44,675 bases of DNA from Ponticaulis koreensis DSM 19734 (lineage in GTDB: Bacteria; Pseudomonadota; Alphaproteobacteria; Caulobacterales; Hyphomonadaceae). Every line of letters starts with the position of its first letter. Within the stretch, counting starts at the first letter, position 1. The notes beneath the pieces were generated by a model, which worked only from the letters and a program-made list of their open reading frames with translations, did not search any database and was not told where the DNA came from. Below, one piece after another: positions 14,956 to 23,785 of the stretch. Where the stretch lies: NCBI RefSeq assembly GCF_000420665.1, contig NZ_ATVJ01000004.1, positions 1-44,675 on the forward strand, given 5' to 3'. Position numbers and translations under genes: made by a program.

Positions 14956-17595
14956 ATGCGCACTGACACGCCACCACCAGTCCTTCTGCAGGACTATAAG
15001 CCTTATCCATTCGAGATTCCGAATGTCCGCCTCGTTTTCCAGCTGGACACAGCTCGTACGCACGTTCTGTCCACCATGCAGGTGAAGCGTACCGGCGAAC
15101 CGGGCGACAGCATGGTTCTGGACGGCGTTGCGTTTGAAGAAACGGGTAAGATCCTGATCAACGGCACGCCTGCAGAAGACCATCAGGTCGAGTTCACTGA
15201 AACTGGCGTGACGCTGCACGCCCTGCCGGATGATTTTGAACTCACCACCGAAGTCTGGATTTCACCGGAAAAGAACACCGAACTCTCGGGCCTTTATATG
15301 TCCGGCGGCCGCTTCTGCACACAGTGCGAAGCTGAAGGCTTCCGCCGCATTACATATTGGCCGGACCGTCCGGACGTCATGTCGACCTTCTCAGTCCGCA
15401 TCGAAGCCGACGTAGAGTTTGCACCGACGCTGCTCTCTAACGGCAATCCGGGCGAAGCTGGCGCCATCGACGAAACGCGCCACTATGCCGAATGGGACGA
15501 TCCGCACCCGAAGCCGTCTTACCTCTTCGCGCTCTGCGGCGGCGACTATGACGTCTTCACTGACCACTTCATCACCATGTCCGGCAAGGAAGTTGCGCTG
15601 TCTATCTTCGTAGATAAGGGCGACGCTGAACGTGCCGCGTACGCGATGGATAGCCTGAAGCGCTCTATGAAGTGGGACGAGGATACATTCGGCCGCGAGT
15701 ATGACCTCGACGTCTTCAACATTGTTGCCGTTCGCGACTTCAATTTCGGCGCGATGGAAAACAAAGGCCTCAACATCTTCAACTCGGCCTATGTTCTGGC
15801 AAACGCAGAGACCGCCACCGATGGCGATTTCGAAGCGATTGAGAGCATTGTCGCCCACGAATATTTCCACAACTGGACCGGCAACCGCATCACCTGCCGT
15901 GACTGGTTCCAGCTGTGCCTGAAAGAAGGCCTGACCGTTTTCCGCGATCAGGAATTCTCTGCCGACATGCGATCGCGCCCGGTTCAGCGCATTAAAGACG
16001 TAATCCGCCTGCGTGGCCGTCAGTTTGCCGAAGATGCGGGCCCGCTTGCCCACCCTGTGCGTCCGGACCGTTATGCGTCCATCGACAACCTCTACACCGC
16101 TACTGTTTATGAAAAAGGTGCAGAGCTTATCCGCGCGCTGAAGACTTATATCGGTGCAGATGCCTTCAAGCGCGGCATGGACCTCTACTTTGAAAAGTAT
16201 GACGGCACGGCGACGACCATCGAAGCATTCTATGAAGGCTTCGAGGAAGCTGCGGGCTTTGATCTGTCTCGCTTCCGCACATGGTATAGTCAGGCCGGCA
16301 CACCGACGGTCACCGTTGAACGCGTCGACGTTGAAGGCAGCAATGCCCCGCGCCTGCGCCTCACTCAGGCCAACGGCCCGACGCCAGGCCAGACAGAGAA
16401 GAAGCCGGTTCCGATTCCTCTGCGTATGACAGCTTTCACCGCTGACGGCACAGAGATCAATCCGGAGACGGGTGAGCCTCGTGACGGTCAGGACGAAGAT
16501 GTCGTTCTGCTGATTGATGAAGTCACCGAACTTCAGCTCGCACCGAACGCCGCAGATGCTCTTATCTCTGCAAACCGTAATTTCAGCGCGCCGGTTCGTA
16601 TTAAAGACGAGCTAACGATGGAAGACCGTCTCAAGCTCGTGACGGTTGAAACGGATGCGTTCGCGAAATGGGAAGCGCTGCAGACAGTCGCCCGTGCAAC
16701 ACTTTTGGAAATGGCGCATACAATCGTCGCTGGTAACACGCCGTCTATTCCGGACGAGCTGGTGGCTGCGATGGTGACTGCGGTCAAAGACACGCACGAG
16801 ACCGATCCGGCGTTTGCGTCACTTCTTCTGACACTGCCGGGCGTTGGCGAGCTGTTCATGGAAATGACGCCAGCCAACCCTGCTGCCATCTACGAAGCCA
16901 AGCGTCTGGTCCGCACAGCTATTCTGAAGCAACTCTGGCCGATCATTGACGAAGTCATTCATGAGAACCTCACCGATGAAGGCGAGTTCACACCGGATGC
17001 AGTGTCCGCTGGGCGTCGCTCTTTCTACGCGGCCTGCATTGATCTGCTGTCTGCGGAAGGCGACAAACACAGCGCCAAGCTTCTGTCCTGCTTCCGTGCG
17101 GCTAAGAATATGACCGACACTATGTCTGCGCTCCGTGCGCTTTCAAATGTCGGCGGACCGGACTTTGAAGCTGCTGTTCAGGCCTTTGAAGCTAAATGGA
17201 AGCATGCACCGCTCGTCATGGATAAGTGGTTCGGAGTTCAGGCTCTGCAGGCGAGCGATGATGCGATTGCCCGCGTTCGCGGCCTGATGGAGCATGAAGA
17301 CTTTGACTGGAAAAACCCGAACCGTGTTCGCTCCGTCGCCGCGACGTTTGCCATGGGCAATCTCGTCGCCTTCCACAGCGAAACCGGCGAAGGCTATAAA
17401 CTGCTCGGAGAAGTGGTCCGCAAAGTCGATCCGCTGAACGGTGCCCTCTCTGCGCGTCTTCTGACAGCGTTCGAGCAATGGCGCCGCGTCAGTGAGACTG
17501 CACAGGCACATGCCCGCGCTGAACTGGAAGCTCTTCGCGAGTGTGACCTGTCGAAAAACGCGATGGATATCGTTCAACGCGCGCTTGCAGATTAG
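14956..17595 (+). CDS. pepN: Aminopeptidase N (M1 family)
   Basis: 879 aa, the usual length of the proteobacterial enzyme. It removes N-terminal residues from peptides in the cytoplasm using one zinc ion. The substrate-binding GAMEN motif is at 265-269. The zinc motif is HEYFH (301-305) with the third ligand E324, exactly 18 residues after the motif (HEXXH-X18-E). The N-terminal domain starts LQDYKPYPFEIPNVRL, typical of PepN, and the C-terminal helical domain ends DIVQRALAD. No signal peptide. RBS is GGAGCC near 14947. The next gene starts 95 bp later, so the response regulator may have its own promoter. Confidence 0.97.
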   Translation: MRTDTPPPVLLQDYKPYPFEIPNVRLVFQLDTARTHVLSTMQVKRTGEPGDSMVLDGVAFEETGKILINGTPAEDHQVEFTETGVTLHALPDDFELTTEVWISPEKNTELSGLYMSGGRFCTQCEAEGFRRITYWPDRPDVMSTFSVRIEADVEFAPTLLSNGNPGEAGAIDETRHYAEWDDPHPKPSYLFALCGGDYDVFTDHFITMSGKEVALSIFVDKGDAERAAYAMDSLKRSMKWDEDTFGREYDLDVFNIVAVRDFNFGAMENKGLNIFNSAYVLANAETATDGDFEAIESIVAHEYFHNWTGNRITCRDWFQLCLKEGLTVFRDQEFSADMRSRPVQRIKDVIRLRGRQFAEDAGPLAHPVRPDRYASIDNLYTATVYEKGAELIRALKTYIGADAFKRGMDLYFEKYDGTATTIEAFYEGFEEAAGFDLSRFRTWYSQAGTPTVTVERVDVEGSNAPRLRLTQANGPTPGQTEKKPVPIPLRMTAFTADGTEINPETGEPRDGQDEDVVLLIDEVTELQLAPNAADALISANRNFSAPVRIKDELTMEDRLKLVTVETDAFAKWEALQTVARATLLEMAHTIVAGNTPSIPDELVAAMVTAVKDTHETDPAFASLLLTLPGVGELFMEMTPANPAAIYEAKRLVRTAILKQLWPIIDEVIHENLTDEGEFTPDAVSAGRRSFYAACIDLLSAEGDKHSAKLLSCFRAAKNMTDTMSALRALSNVGGPDFEAAVQAFEAKWKHAPLVMDKWFGVQALQASDDAIARVRGLMEHEDFDWKNPNRVRSVAATFAMGNLVAFHSETGEGYKLLGEVVRKVDPLNGALSARLLTAFEQWRRVSETAQAHARAELEALRECDLSKNAMDIVQRALAD

Positions 17596-17611
17596 TGCAT
17601 TGAAAACTCTC

Positions 17612-17640
17612 CCGTCCCGATAAAGACGGTATTAATTTTG
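17612..17640 (+). terminator. Weak hairpin after pepN
   Basis: CCGTC (17612-17616) pairs with GACGG (17625-17629), followed by TATTAATTTT. The stem is only 5 bp, so termination may be partial. Confidence 0.35.
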
Positions 17641-17690
17641 ACCCGCTATGGTCTGATCTCTTGAGTGTATCAGGCCGTGCGGGTCAATTT

Positions 17691-18212
17691 ATGTCGAATT
17701 CTAACATGAACCGTCTGAGTGTGCTGATTGTCGATGACAATAAGCACATGATTACAATCGTGAAGACCTTGCTTCGCGGTTTCGGCATTTCACATTTCAT
17801 CGAAGCCAATGACGCCGCTGAAGCCTTCGACATGGTGCGTTCGGAGCATATCGACTTCATCATTGTCGATTATCTGATGGAGATTCTCGACGGCACGGAT
17901 TTTGTCCGTCTGGTGCGCACCGGCGACGACAGTCCGAACCCTTTTGTCCCGATCATCATGCTCACAGCCTATTCAGAACGTTCCAAAGTTATAGCAGCGC
18001 GCGATGCCGGTGTAACCGAGTTCTGCTGCAAGCCGGTGACCGCGAAAGAGCTGTTTCGCAAAGTACGCTCCATCGTGAACACCCCTCGCCCGTTCGTCCG
18101 CACGGCCAGTTATTTTGGCCCGGACAGACGCCGCATCAAATCGGAAAACTATCGTGGTCCGGAACGCCGAAGCGAAGAAAACGAAGCATCTGAATTACTT
18201 AATGAGGGCTAG
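17691..18212 (+). CDS. Single-domain response regulator with conserved C-terminal tail
   Basis: 173 aa. Receiver domain at residues about 9-130 with the acidic pair D15-D16, phospho-acceptor D60 (IIVDYLM), T92 and K114 (CCKP). There is no DNA-binding or enzymatic output domain. A short basic tail follows (YFGPDRRRIKSENYRGPERRSEE). The ATG at 17691 was chosen over an upstream TTG because the family begins close to the receiver domain. It lies directly upstream of the PleC-like kinase on the same strand, so it is a candidate partner, although the kinase has its own CtrA-type control site. It is not DivK by length and tail. Confidence 0.88.
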   Translation: MSNSNMNRLSVLIVDDNKHMITIVKTLLRGFGISHFIEANDAAEAFDMVRSEHIDFIIVDYLMEILDGTDFVRLVRTGDDSPNPFVPIIMLTAYSERSKVIAARDAGVTEFCCKPVTAKELFRKVRSIVNTPRPFVRTASYFGPDRRRIKSENYRGPERRSEENEASELLNEG

Positions 18213-18265
18213 GTAGAGAGCGCATTCCCTCAAGTCCTGGTGATTCCTTCACAGCTATAAGAGTA

Positions 18266-18280
18266 TTAACAGCACCTTAA
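18266..18280 (+). promoter_or_regulatory. CtrA-type binding site upstream of the PleC-like gene
   Basis: A perfect TTAA-N7-TTAA (TTAA at 18266-18269 and 18277-18280), followed by C as in the TTAA-N7-TTAAC consensus of the alphaproteobacterial cell-cycle regulator CtrA. It lies 88-102 bp upstream of the chosen kinase start. Binding is inferred from the motif and context. Confidence 0.6.
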
Positions 18281-18367
18281 CATTTTGTGCCGTATCAGAA
18301 TCGTGGGCTTTATGCCTTGAACGGTCGAGGCACTTCAGTGAAGACGAATAACGGACATAAGGACGCT

Positions 18368-20764
18368 ATGCATGCCGGAGCGCAAAGCACGCGCGCCCGA
18401 AGCAACATGTCTACGTCGCTGTCGCGCCTCAGCTTCCTTACCGGTGTTTTCCTGACAATTCAGATCGGCATACTTGGCGTTAAAGGCTGGGATGACATTA
18501 AGCGTGAAAGTGAGCTTCAACAGGCGCGACTCCAGACAAACATGCAGAGCATGCTGGATCGTTACGACCTGCAACGCGATATCATTGGCGATGCTCTTAC
18601 AGTCGGACTGAACTCGGGCAGCTCCGTTCTGGAAATTGAAAGCCAGATTTCATCTGTTCAACGCATTTTCCGCATTTCACCTGAGGGCAGCCGCGCCTCC
18701 CTCACCGATGAGCAAACGCTCCAGACCGCGCGCTGGATGTCAGAAAACGGTGTCGCGATTGCGGCAAGCCCGAGCAATCTTCTCATCATGTCGACTGTCG
18801 GGCGCACCGAGTTCATCTCGACCATTCCGCTCCACCAACTTGCATCCGACCTCCCGCAGAACGAAGCCCTGCGCTTTTCTATGGGGCAAGGTGCGCCGCA
18901 GGGCGGCTCTGTCGGCTCCCAGGACGTAATAGGCTGGCTCGACAGACAAGATGTTCTTCAGGATCTGACCAGTTTCGACCGTTACTGGGTACGCCACACC
19001 TCAACCTGCGTCGCGCATAATGGCGGCCCGCTACAGGTGTGTCAGGTTCAGACAGAACCGTGGTTCACCGCGCTCGGCACCGGCGCGATTCTTCTGTACT
19101 CTCTGCTATTCCTCTCACCGACGCTGGCCGTACTCAGCCTACTGGGCGCTGCGCGGTCTCGTCTGGGAGGTGCAAAACCAGCAGCGAAACCGAGCAAAAA
19201 GCAGAAAGCGACAGATGCAGGGTTTGCAGAAGCTTCTGAAGGCCTGACACTTCTCGCTGCAAATGTTGGCGTCGGTTCATGGAAGATTGATCGCAACATC
19301 CAGTCCCTGACCGTTTCAGGGGCTCTGGCCAAATCGCTCAACCTGGAACCGGGCAGCGATATTCCTCTCAATGCGCTGGAGCCATATTTTGGTGCGCAAA
19401 GTGCTCGCAAGTTTGTAAACGCCGTTGCAAAAGGCGCGGTCGAAGGCACGTTGAAAGGCACGCTCAATATCCGCGGGCGCCATTTCGAATTCAGAGCGCT
19501 GCGCCCCCAATCGCGCGCCGTTGCCGATCAGATCGCGCTCGAAGGCATCGCAATCGATGTATCGGATCGCCGTCTGTTCGAAGAACGTATGCGCGCCTCT
19601 GAAATGCGGCTGCGTAACGCATTCGAAGGTTTCTCCATGCCCATTGCGCTCTGGGATGAGCGCAAGCGACTGATGTTCTGGAACCCTGCTTTCGCGAAAG
19701 CATTCGCGCTAGATGAGGAAGTGCTGCGCCCCGGCGTCAGCCATGACATCATCAACGTCGAAATCAGCCGCGCTGTACGCTTCGATCGCGCAACGGAAGA
19801 CGTCGGCGAAGAGCGTGAAGTTCTAATGCGTGACGGCCGCTGGTTCCACCTTGCAGAGCGCGAAACCTCTGGCGGACTGATGCTCACCATTGCATCCGAC
19901 ATTTCCAAGCTCAAGAATCAACAGGACGAGCATCTTCGCAATGAGAAGAAGCTGAAACGCCTCATCTCCGAGCTTGAACGCTCCGAAGGGCGCGCGCGTG
20001 AGTTCACTCGCAAATACGCAGAAGAGAAAACCAAAGCCGAGCATGCAAGTCAGGCCAAGGGCAGCTTCCTTGCAAATATGAGCCACGAACTTCGTACGCC
20101 GCTTAACGCTATTAACGGCTTCTCGGAAATGCTCGTGAAAGAGATATTCGGCCCACTCGGTGACGAGCGCTACAAGTCTTACGCGCATGATATCCTTCTT
20201 TCCGGCCAACATCTGCTCGACATGATCAACGACATTCTTGACATGGCGAAAATCGAATCCGGCAAGATGACGATCAATACCAAGCCAATTGATCCGGTCG
20301 AACCTGTCGACGCCGCCATCCGCATGATCCGTCGTAAGGCTGACGAGAAGAACATCAAACTCGAGCTTGTGCACGCTGATGATGTTCACGATATCGAGGC
20401 CGACCACCGCGCAGTGCGTCAAATGGTGCTGAACCTTGTTTCAAACGCCATCAAGTTCACACGCGACAATGGCCAGATCACTGTAACGATCCAGAACGAG
20501 TACGACTTTATTTCGATTGCCGTAAAAGATACCGGCGTGGGTATTTCCAAGGATGACCTGCCACGCCTCGCCAACCCGTTCGAGCAGGCAGAGTCCAATC
20601 AGGACATGAACCATAACGGCACCGGCCTTGGCCTTGCTCTCACGCGCTCACTTGTCGAGCTGCATGGCGGCCGGTTCGCGATCGATAGTGAATTGAACGT
20701 AGGAACGACTGTAACGCTCTACCTGCCGGTTCAGCAGCCAGACGAAGACATTGAAGCTGCCTGA
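18368..20764 (+). CDS. pleC: PleC-like sensor histidine kinase
   Basis: 798 aa. Membrane segments lie at about 17-37 and 233-258 and enclose a roughly 195-residue extracytoplasmic sensor domain. A PAS-like region follows (about 290-540, with FEGFSMPIALWDERKRLMFWNPAF), then a coiled-coil linker. The HisKA domain has phospho-acceptor H573 (SHELRTPLNAINGFSEM), and the HATPase has N (NLVSNAIKFT), G1 (DTGVGIS) and G2 (GTGLGLALT) boxes. The MLVKEIFGPLGDERYKSYAHDILLSGQHLL block is characteristic of the PleC/DivJ branch. PleC sets DivK phosphorylation and so CtrA activity and polarity. I chose ATG 18368 because AAGGA lies 4 nt before it; a GTG at 18287 and an ATG at 18407 are alternatives. Orthology to PleC rather than a paralogue needs a tree. 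Confidence 0.78.
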   Translation: MHAGAQSTRARSNMSTSLSRLSFLTGVFLTIQIGILGVKGWDDIKRESELQQARLQTNMQSMLDRYDLQRDIIGDALTVGLNSGSSVLEIESQISSVQRIFRISPEGSRASLTDEQTLQTARWMSENGVAIAASPSNLLIMSTVGRTEFISTIPLHQLASDLPQNEALRFSMGQGAPQGGSVGSQDVIGWLDRQDVLQDLTSFDRYWVRHTSTCVAHNGGPLQVCQVQTEPWFTALGTGAILLYSLLFLSPTLAVLSLLGAARSRLGGAKPAAKPSKKQKATDAGFAEASEGLTLLAANVGVGSWKIDRNIQSLTVSGALAKSLNLEPGSDIPLNALEPYFGAQSARKFVNAVAKGAVEGTLKGTLNIRGRHFEFRALRPQSRAVADQIALEGIAIDVSDRRLFEERMRASEMRLRNAFEGFSMPIALWDERKRLMFWNPAFAKAFALDEEVLRPGVSHDIINVEISRAVRFDRATEDVGEEREVLMRDGRWFHLAERETSGGLMLTIASDISKLKNQQDEHLRNEKKLKRLISELERSEGRAREFTRKYAEEKTKAEHASQAKGSFLANMSHELRTPLNAINGFSEMLVKEIFGPLGDERYKSYAHDILLSGQHLLDMINDILDMAKIESGKMTINTKPIDPVEPVDAAIRMIRRKADEKNIKLELVHADDVHDIEADHRAVRQMVLNLVSNAIKFTRDNGQITVTIQNEYDFISIAVKDTGVGISKDDLPRLANPFEQAESNQDMNHNGTGLGLALTRSLVELHGGRFAIDSELNVGTTVTLYLPVQQPDEDIEAA

Positions 20765-21469
20765 TCAGCCGTGAAGGCTGGTCCGCCTGTCTTCTACACG
20801 TTCAGCCCGGGGTCGACGCGAGACATAGACCAACGAATAAACCATAGTGAACAGGCTCAGAAACAGCCACATAAAAACGCCCCCCTGAATCGTACCTGCA
20901 AGGATTTGCTCAGCTGTTGGAGGAGGCCCGCGTCTGCGCATTTGCGGGCGTGGCGCAGATGCTTCTGCCTCTGGTGCATCGGCTTCGTTGGCTTCTTCTG
21001 CTTCGGAGCCATTTAATTCCGCTTCAACCGCAGCGCGGAACGTTTCGGCATCCAATTCAGCCACAGCAGGTTGCGGGGAAAGCGCCTGAATTTGCACCAC
21101 AGTGAAGCCCGATGCCAATAGGAACGGAAGAGCGACAAATAGAGCCAAAAAAGCTGGACGCCCCGCATGCGCAAGACGCCGAATATGGCTTACCAAGGAC
21201 ATCAGCATTGGAATTCCAATGCCGAAAGCCGCAACCGCTGCTCCAACTCTAGGTGCGCCGGATAGAATACCAAATGCAGCTACCAGAATTGCGAGCCGTG
21301 CGATCGCGAGGAACATCTGTCCACGAAGAAAGACCGGTTTCGCGGTCTCCCCCGTCGGATCAAAATATTCAGCTACCCAGTTCGCACGATTAGGGTCTTC
21401 GTCAGGACCAGAAATCCATGGACGGTCAGGATCATACATAGTTTCAACTGACGCGGACTGTTCGGTCAT
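20765..21469 (-). CDS. Hypothetical membrane protein with acidic cytoplasmic or periplasmic loop
   Basis: 234 aa with four likely membrane segments (about 53-70, 74-92, 104-124 and 195-216). Between the third and fourth lies a loop rich in Glu, Asp and Ala (AEAELNGSEAEEANEADAPEAEAS) followed by an Arg/Pro stretch (RPQMRRRGPPP). I do not recognise a family. It starts 31 bp after the pccA stop and is probably co-transcribed with it. Its stop codon abuts the stop of the convergent kinase gene (TGATCA), so no terminator separates them. Confidence 0.7.
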   Translation of the reverse strand: MTEQSASVETMYDPDRPWISGPDEDPNRANWVAEYFDPTGETAKPVFLRGQMFLAIARLAILVAAFGILSGAPRVGAAVAAFGIGIPMLMSLVSHIRRLAHAGRPAFLALFVALPFLLASGFTVVQIQALSPQPAVAELDAETFRAAVEAELNGSEAEEANEADAPEAEASAPRPQMRRRGPPPTAEQILAGTIQGGVFMWLFLSLFTMVYSLVYVSRRPRAERVEDRRTSLHG

Positions 21470-21500
21470 GACTTACCCCACTTACACCAGAATTGGCTGA

Positions 21501-23504
21501 CTACTCGAATTCAACCATGATTTCGTCAGCAGCAACACTGTCGCCAGCGCCAACATTGATCGCTTTCACGACGCCGTCAGCTTCTGCACGGATGATGTTC
21601 TGCATCTTCATGGCTTCGACGACACAGACAGCTTCACCTGATTTCACTTCCTGACCAAGCTCAACATCCATGGAGACGACGAGACCCGGCATCGGGCTCA
21701 TGATCAGTTTGGAAAGGTCTGCCGCTTCTTTCTCAGGAAGCTTGGCGTGAAGCTCTGCAGAACGTGGTGTGCAAACCAGCGCACGGAGTGCAACGCCGCG
21801 GTGGCGGAAGAGGTATCCTTCAGTGCGGTCGGCAAACTTAACGGCAAACGGCTTACCATCCAGCGTACCTTCGAGAAGGTGCGTGCCCGGCTTCCATTCT
21901 GTTTCCAGAACGTGGACCTTGCCCTCAATCTCGATTTCGCTGCGGCCTTCAGCAAAGCGCAGTTTGATCGGATAATGCGACTTATCAAGAATGACGACCC
22001 AGTCTTCGCGAACAGTCTCAGGCGGAGACAGGCGACCTGATGTCAGCGCTGCACGGGCAGAATAGACGCCGTGCACATGAGCTGCACTTGCTGTCAAAAT
22101 CAGAGTCTGTTCTGCGGTCGGCTCAACACCGTTAAAGCCGTCAGGGAACTCGTCTTTGATGTAAGCCGTGGTGATGTCACCAGAACGGAAACGCTCTTGC
22201 TCGTACACAGCGGTTACGAACGGCATGTTATCCTGAATACCTTCAATGTGGTAACGGTCCATCGCCGCGAGCTGCGTATCAATCGCCTCGTCACGTGTCT
22301 TACCGTGTGTCACCAGCTTGGAGATCATCGGGTCATAGAACATGGAGATTTCGTCGCCCTCACGGACGCCGGAATCAACACGCACGACGCCCGGTGCACC
22401 GGTCGCTTCACCTTCTACAGGCGGGATGTAACGCTTCAGACGTCCAATGCTTGGCAGGAAGTTGCGGTATGGATCTTCCGCATAGACGCGGCTTTCAACT
22501 GCCCAGCCATTGATAGAGAGATCGTCCTGCGCAATCGCAAGCTTTTCGCCCGACGCCACGCGAAGCATCTGCTCAACAAGGTCGACACCCGTAATCATCT
22601 CTGTGACCGGGTGTTCCACTTGCAGCCGGGTGTTCATCTCAAGGAAGTAGAAGCTCTTATCGACGCCTGAAGCGACGAATTCCACTGTACCGGCACTGTC
22701 ATAGTTCACCGCTTTAGCCAGAGCGACAGCCTGCGCGCCCATCTTCATACGGGTCTCTTCGTCCAGAAGCGGAGATGGTGCTTCCTCAATGACTTTCTGG
22801 TTACGACGCTGGATGGAGCACTCACGCTCGAACAGGTGAATTGCGTTGCCATGCTTGTCGCCAAGAACCTGAATTTCAACGTGGCGCGGGCTCAGAATGA
22901 ATTTCTCGATGAAGACACGGTCATCGCCGAATGCTGTTTTCGCTTCGGCCTTAACGGCCGGGAAGCCTTCGCGGACTTCTGCGTCGTCATAAGCAACGCG
23001 GATACCTTTACCGCCACCGCCAGCAGACGCTTTGATCATAACCGGATAGCCGATCTCGCCAGAGATGCGCACAGCTTCTTCAGTTTCTTCGATCAGGCCC
23101 ATATGGCCCGGAACTGTAGAAACGCCTGCCTTGGCGGCGAATTCTTTAGAGGTGATCTTGTCACCCATGGATTCGATCGCGAACGGGTTCGGGCCAATGA
23201 AGGTGATTTTCTCTTCTTCAAGGCGGCGGGCAAAAACAGGGTTCTCAGACAGGAAACCGAAACCAGGGTGGACAGCTTCTGCGCCGGTCTTGCGAACTGC
23301 GTCGATAATCTTGTCCTGAACCAGATAGGACTCTGAAGCAGGCGCGCCACCGATAAAGACGGCTTCATCTGCCATTTCAACCGCGAGGCTGTCTGCGTCG
23401 GCCTCGGAATAAACAATGGCTGTTTTTACGCCCATCCGCTTGCACGTCTTGATGACGCGCACACCAATTTCACCACGGTTCGCAATGAGGATTTTCGAAA
23501 ACAT
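21501..23504 (-). CDS. pccA: Propionyl-CoA carboxylase alpha subunit (biotin carboxylase + BCCP)
   Basis: 667 aa. The alpha subunit carboxylates its own biotin with ATP and bicarbonate, and the beta subunit then transfers CO2 to propionyl-CoA. Domains: biotin carboxylase about 1-450 (IANRGEIGVRVIKTC, GGGGKGIR ATP-grasp loop, FLEMNTRLQVEHPVTE), a BT/linker domain about 450-590, and the biotinyl domain with K633 in VEAMKMQN. The specific linker (SGRLSPPETVREDWVVILDKSHYPIKL...) is typical of PccA rather than MccA; a true MccA is present at 41.1 kb for comparison. The beta subunit gene is not in the window. A membrane protein gene follows in the same operon. Confidence 0.92.
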   Translation of the reverse strand: MFSKILIANRGEIGVRVIKTCKRMGVKTAIVYSEADADSLAVEMADEAVFIGGAPASESYLVQDKIIDAVRKTGAEAVHPGFGFLSENPVFARRLEEEKITFIGPNPFAIESMGDKITSKEFAAKAGVSTVPGHMGLIEETEEAVRISGEIGYPVMIKASAGGGGKGIRVAYDDAEVREGFPAVKAEAKTAFGDDRVFIEKFILSPRHVEIQVLGDKHGNAIHLFERECSIQRRNQKVIEEAPSPLLDEETRMKMGAQAVALAKAVNYDSAGTVEFVASGVDKSFYFLEMNTRLQVEHPVTEMITGVDLVEQMLRVASGEKLAIAQDDLSINGWAVESRVYAEDPYRNFLPSIGRLKRYIPPVEGEATGAPGVVRVDSGVREGDEISMFYDPMISKLVTHGKTRDEAIDTQLAAMDRYHIEGIQDNMPFVTAVYEQERFRSGDITTAYIKDEFPDGFNGVEPTAEQTLILTASAAHVHGVYSARAALTSGRLSPPETVREDWVVILDKSHYPIKLRFAEGRSEIEIEGKVHVLETEWKPGTHLLEGTLDGKPFAVKFADRTEGYLFRHRGVALRALVCTPRSAELHAKLPEKEAADLSKLIMSPMPGLVVSMDVELGQEVKSGEAVCVVEAMKMQNIIRAEADGVVKAINVGAGDSVAADEIMVEFE

Positions 23505-23785
23505 GCTTATTCTTGCCCCTGGACGCTGATTATTTTGCAGACCGGATTAGACGCGGACATTCAGATTGGCAAACCCTTCCCGGAAAAAACCGCATAGTAA
23601 ATTGGCCGCAGTGACAAAAAAGTGCCGTGTCTTCGATGTCCCTGCCCTCAATTCATCACCTTCCCCAAAGTAAGCAGGCAGCGATTAATGTTAAGCCCGA
23701 GCCCGTAGCTCAGTAGACAATCGAATTTGTAACGCCTAATCAGCGCGTAGTTTCAATCAATTCTTGTACTGAGATAGGCCCGACC

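Noticed and set aside
15391-16053. Long minus-strand ORF inside pepN
   Set aside because: It is antisense to a strongly conserved zinc-peptidase region, with no independent family or ribosome binding site.
22071-22670. Long plus-strand ORF inside pccA
   Set aside because: It is antisense to conserved biotin-carboxylase sequence; the coding bias of the minus strand explains it.
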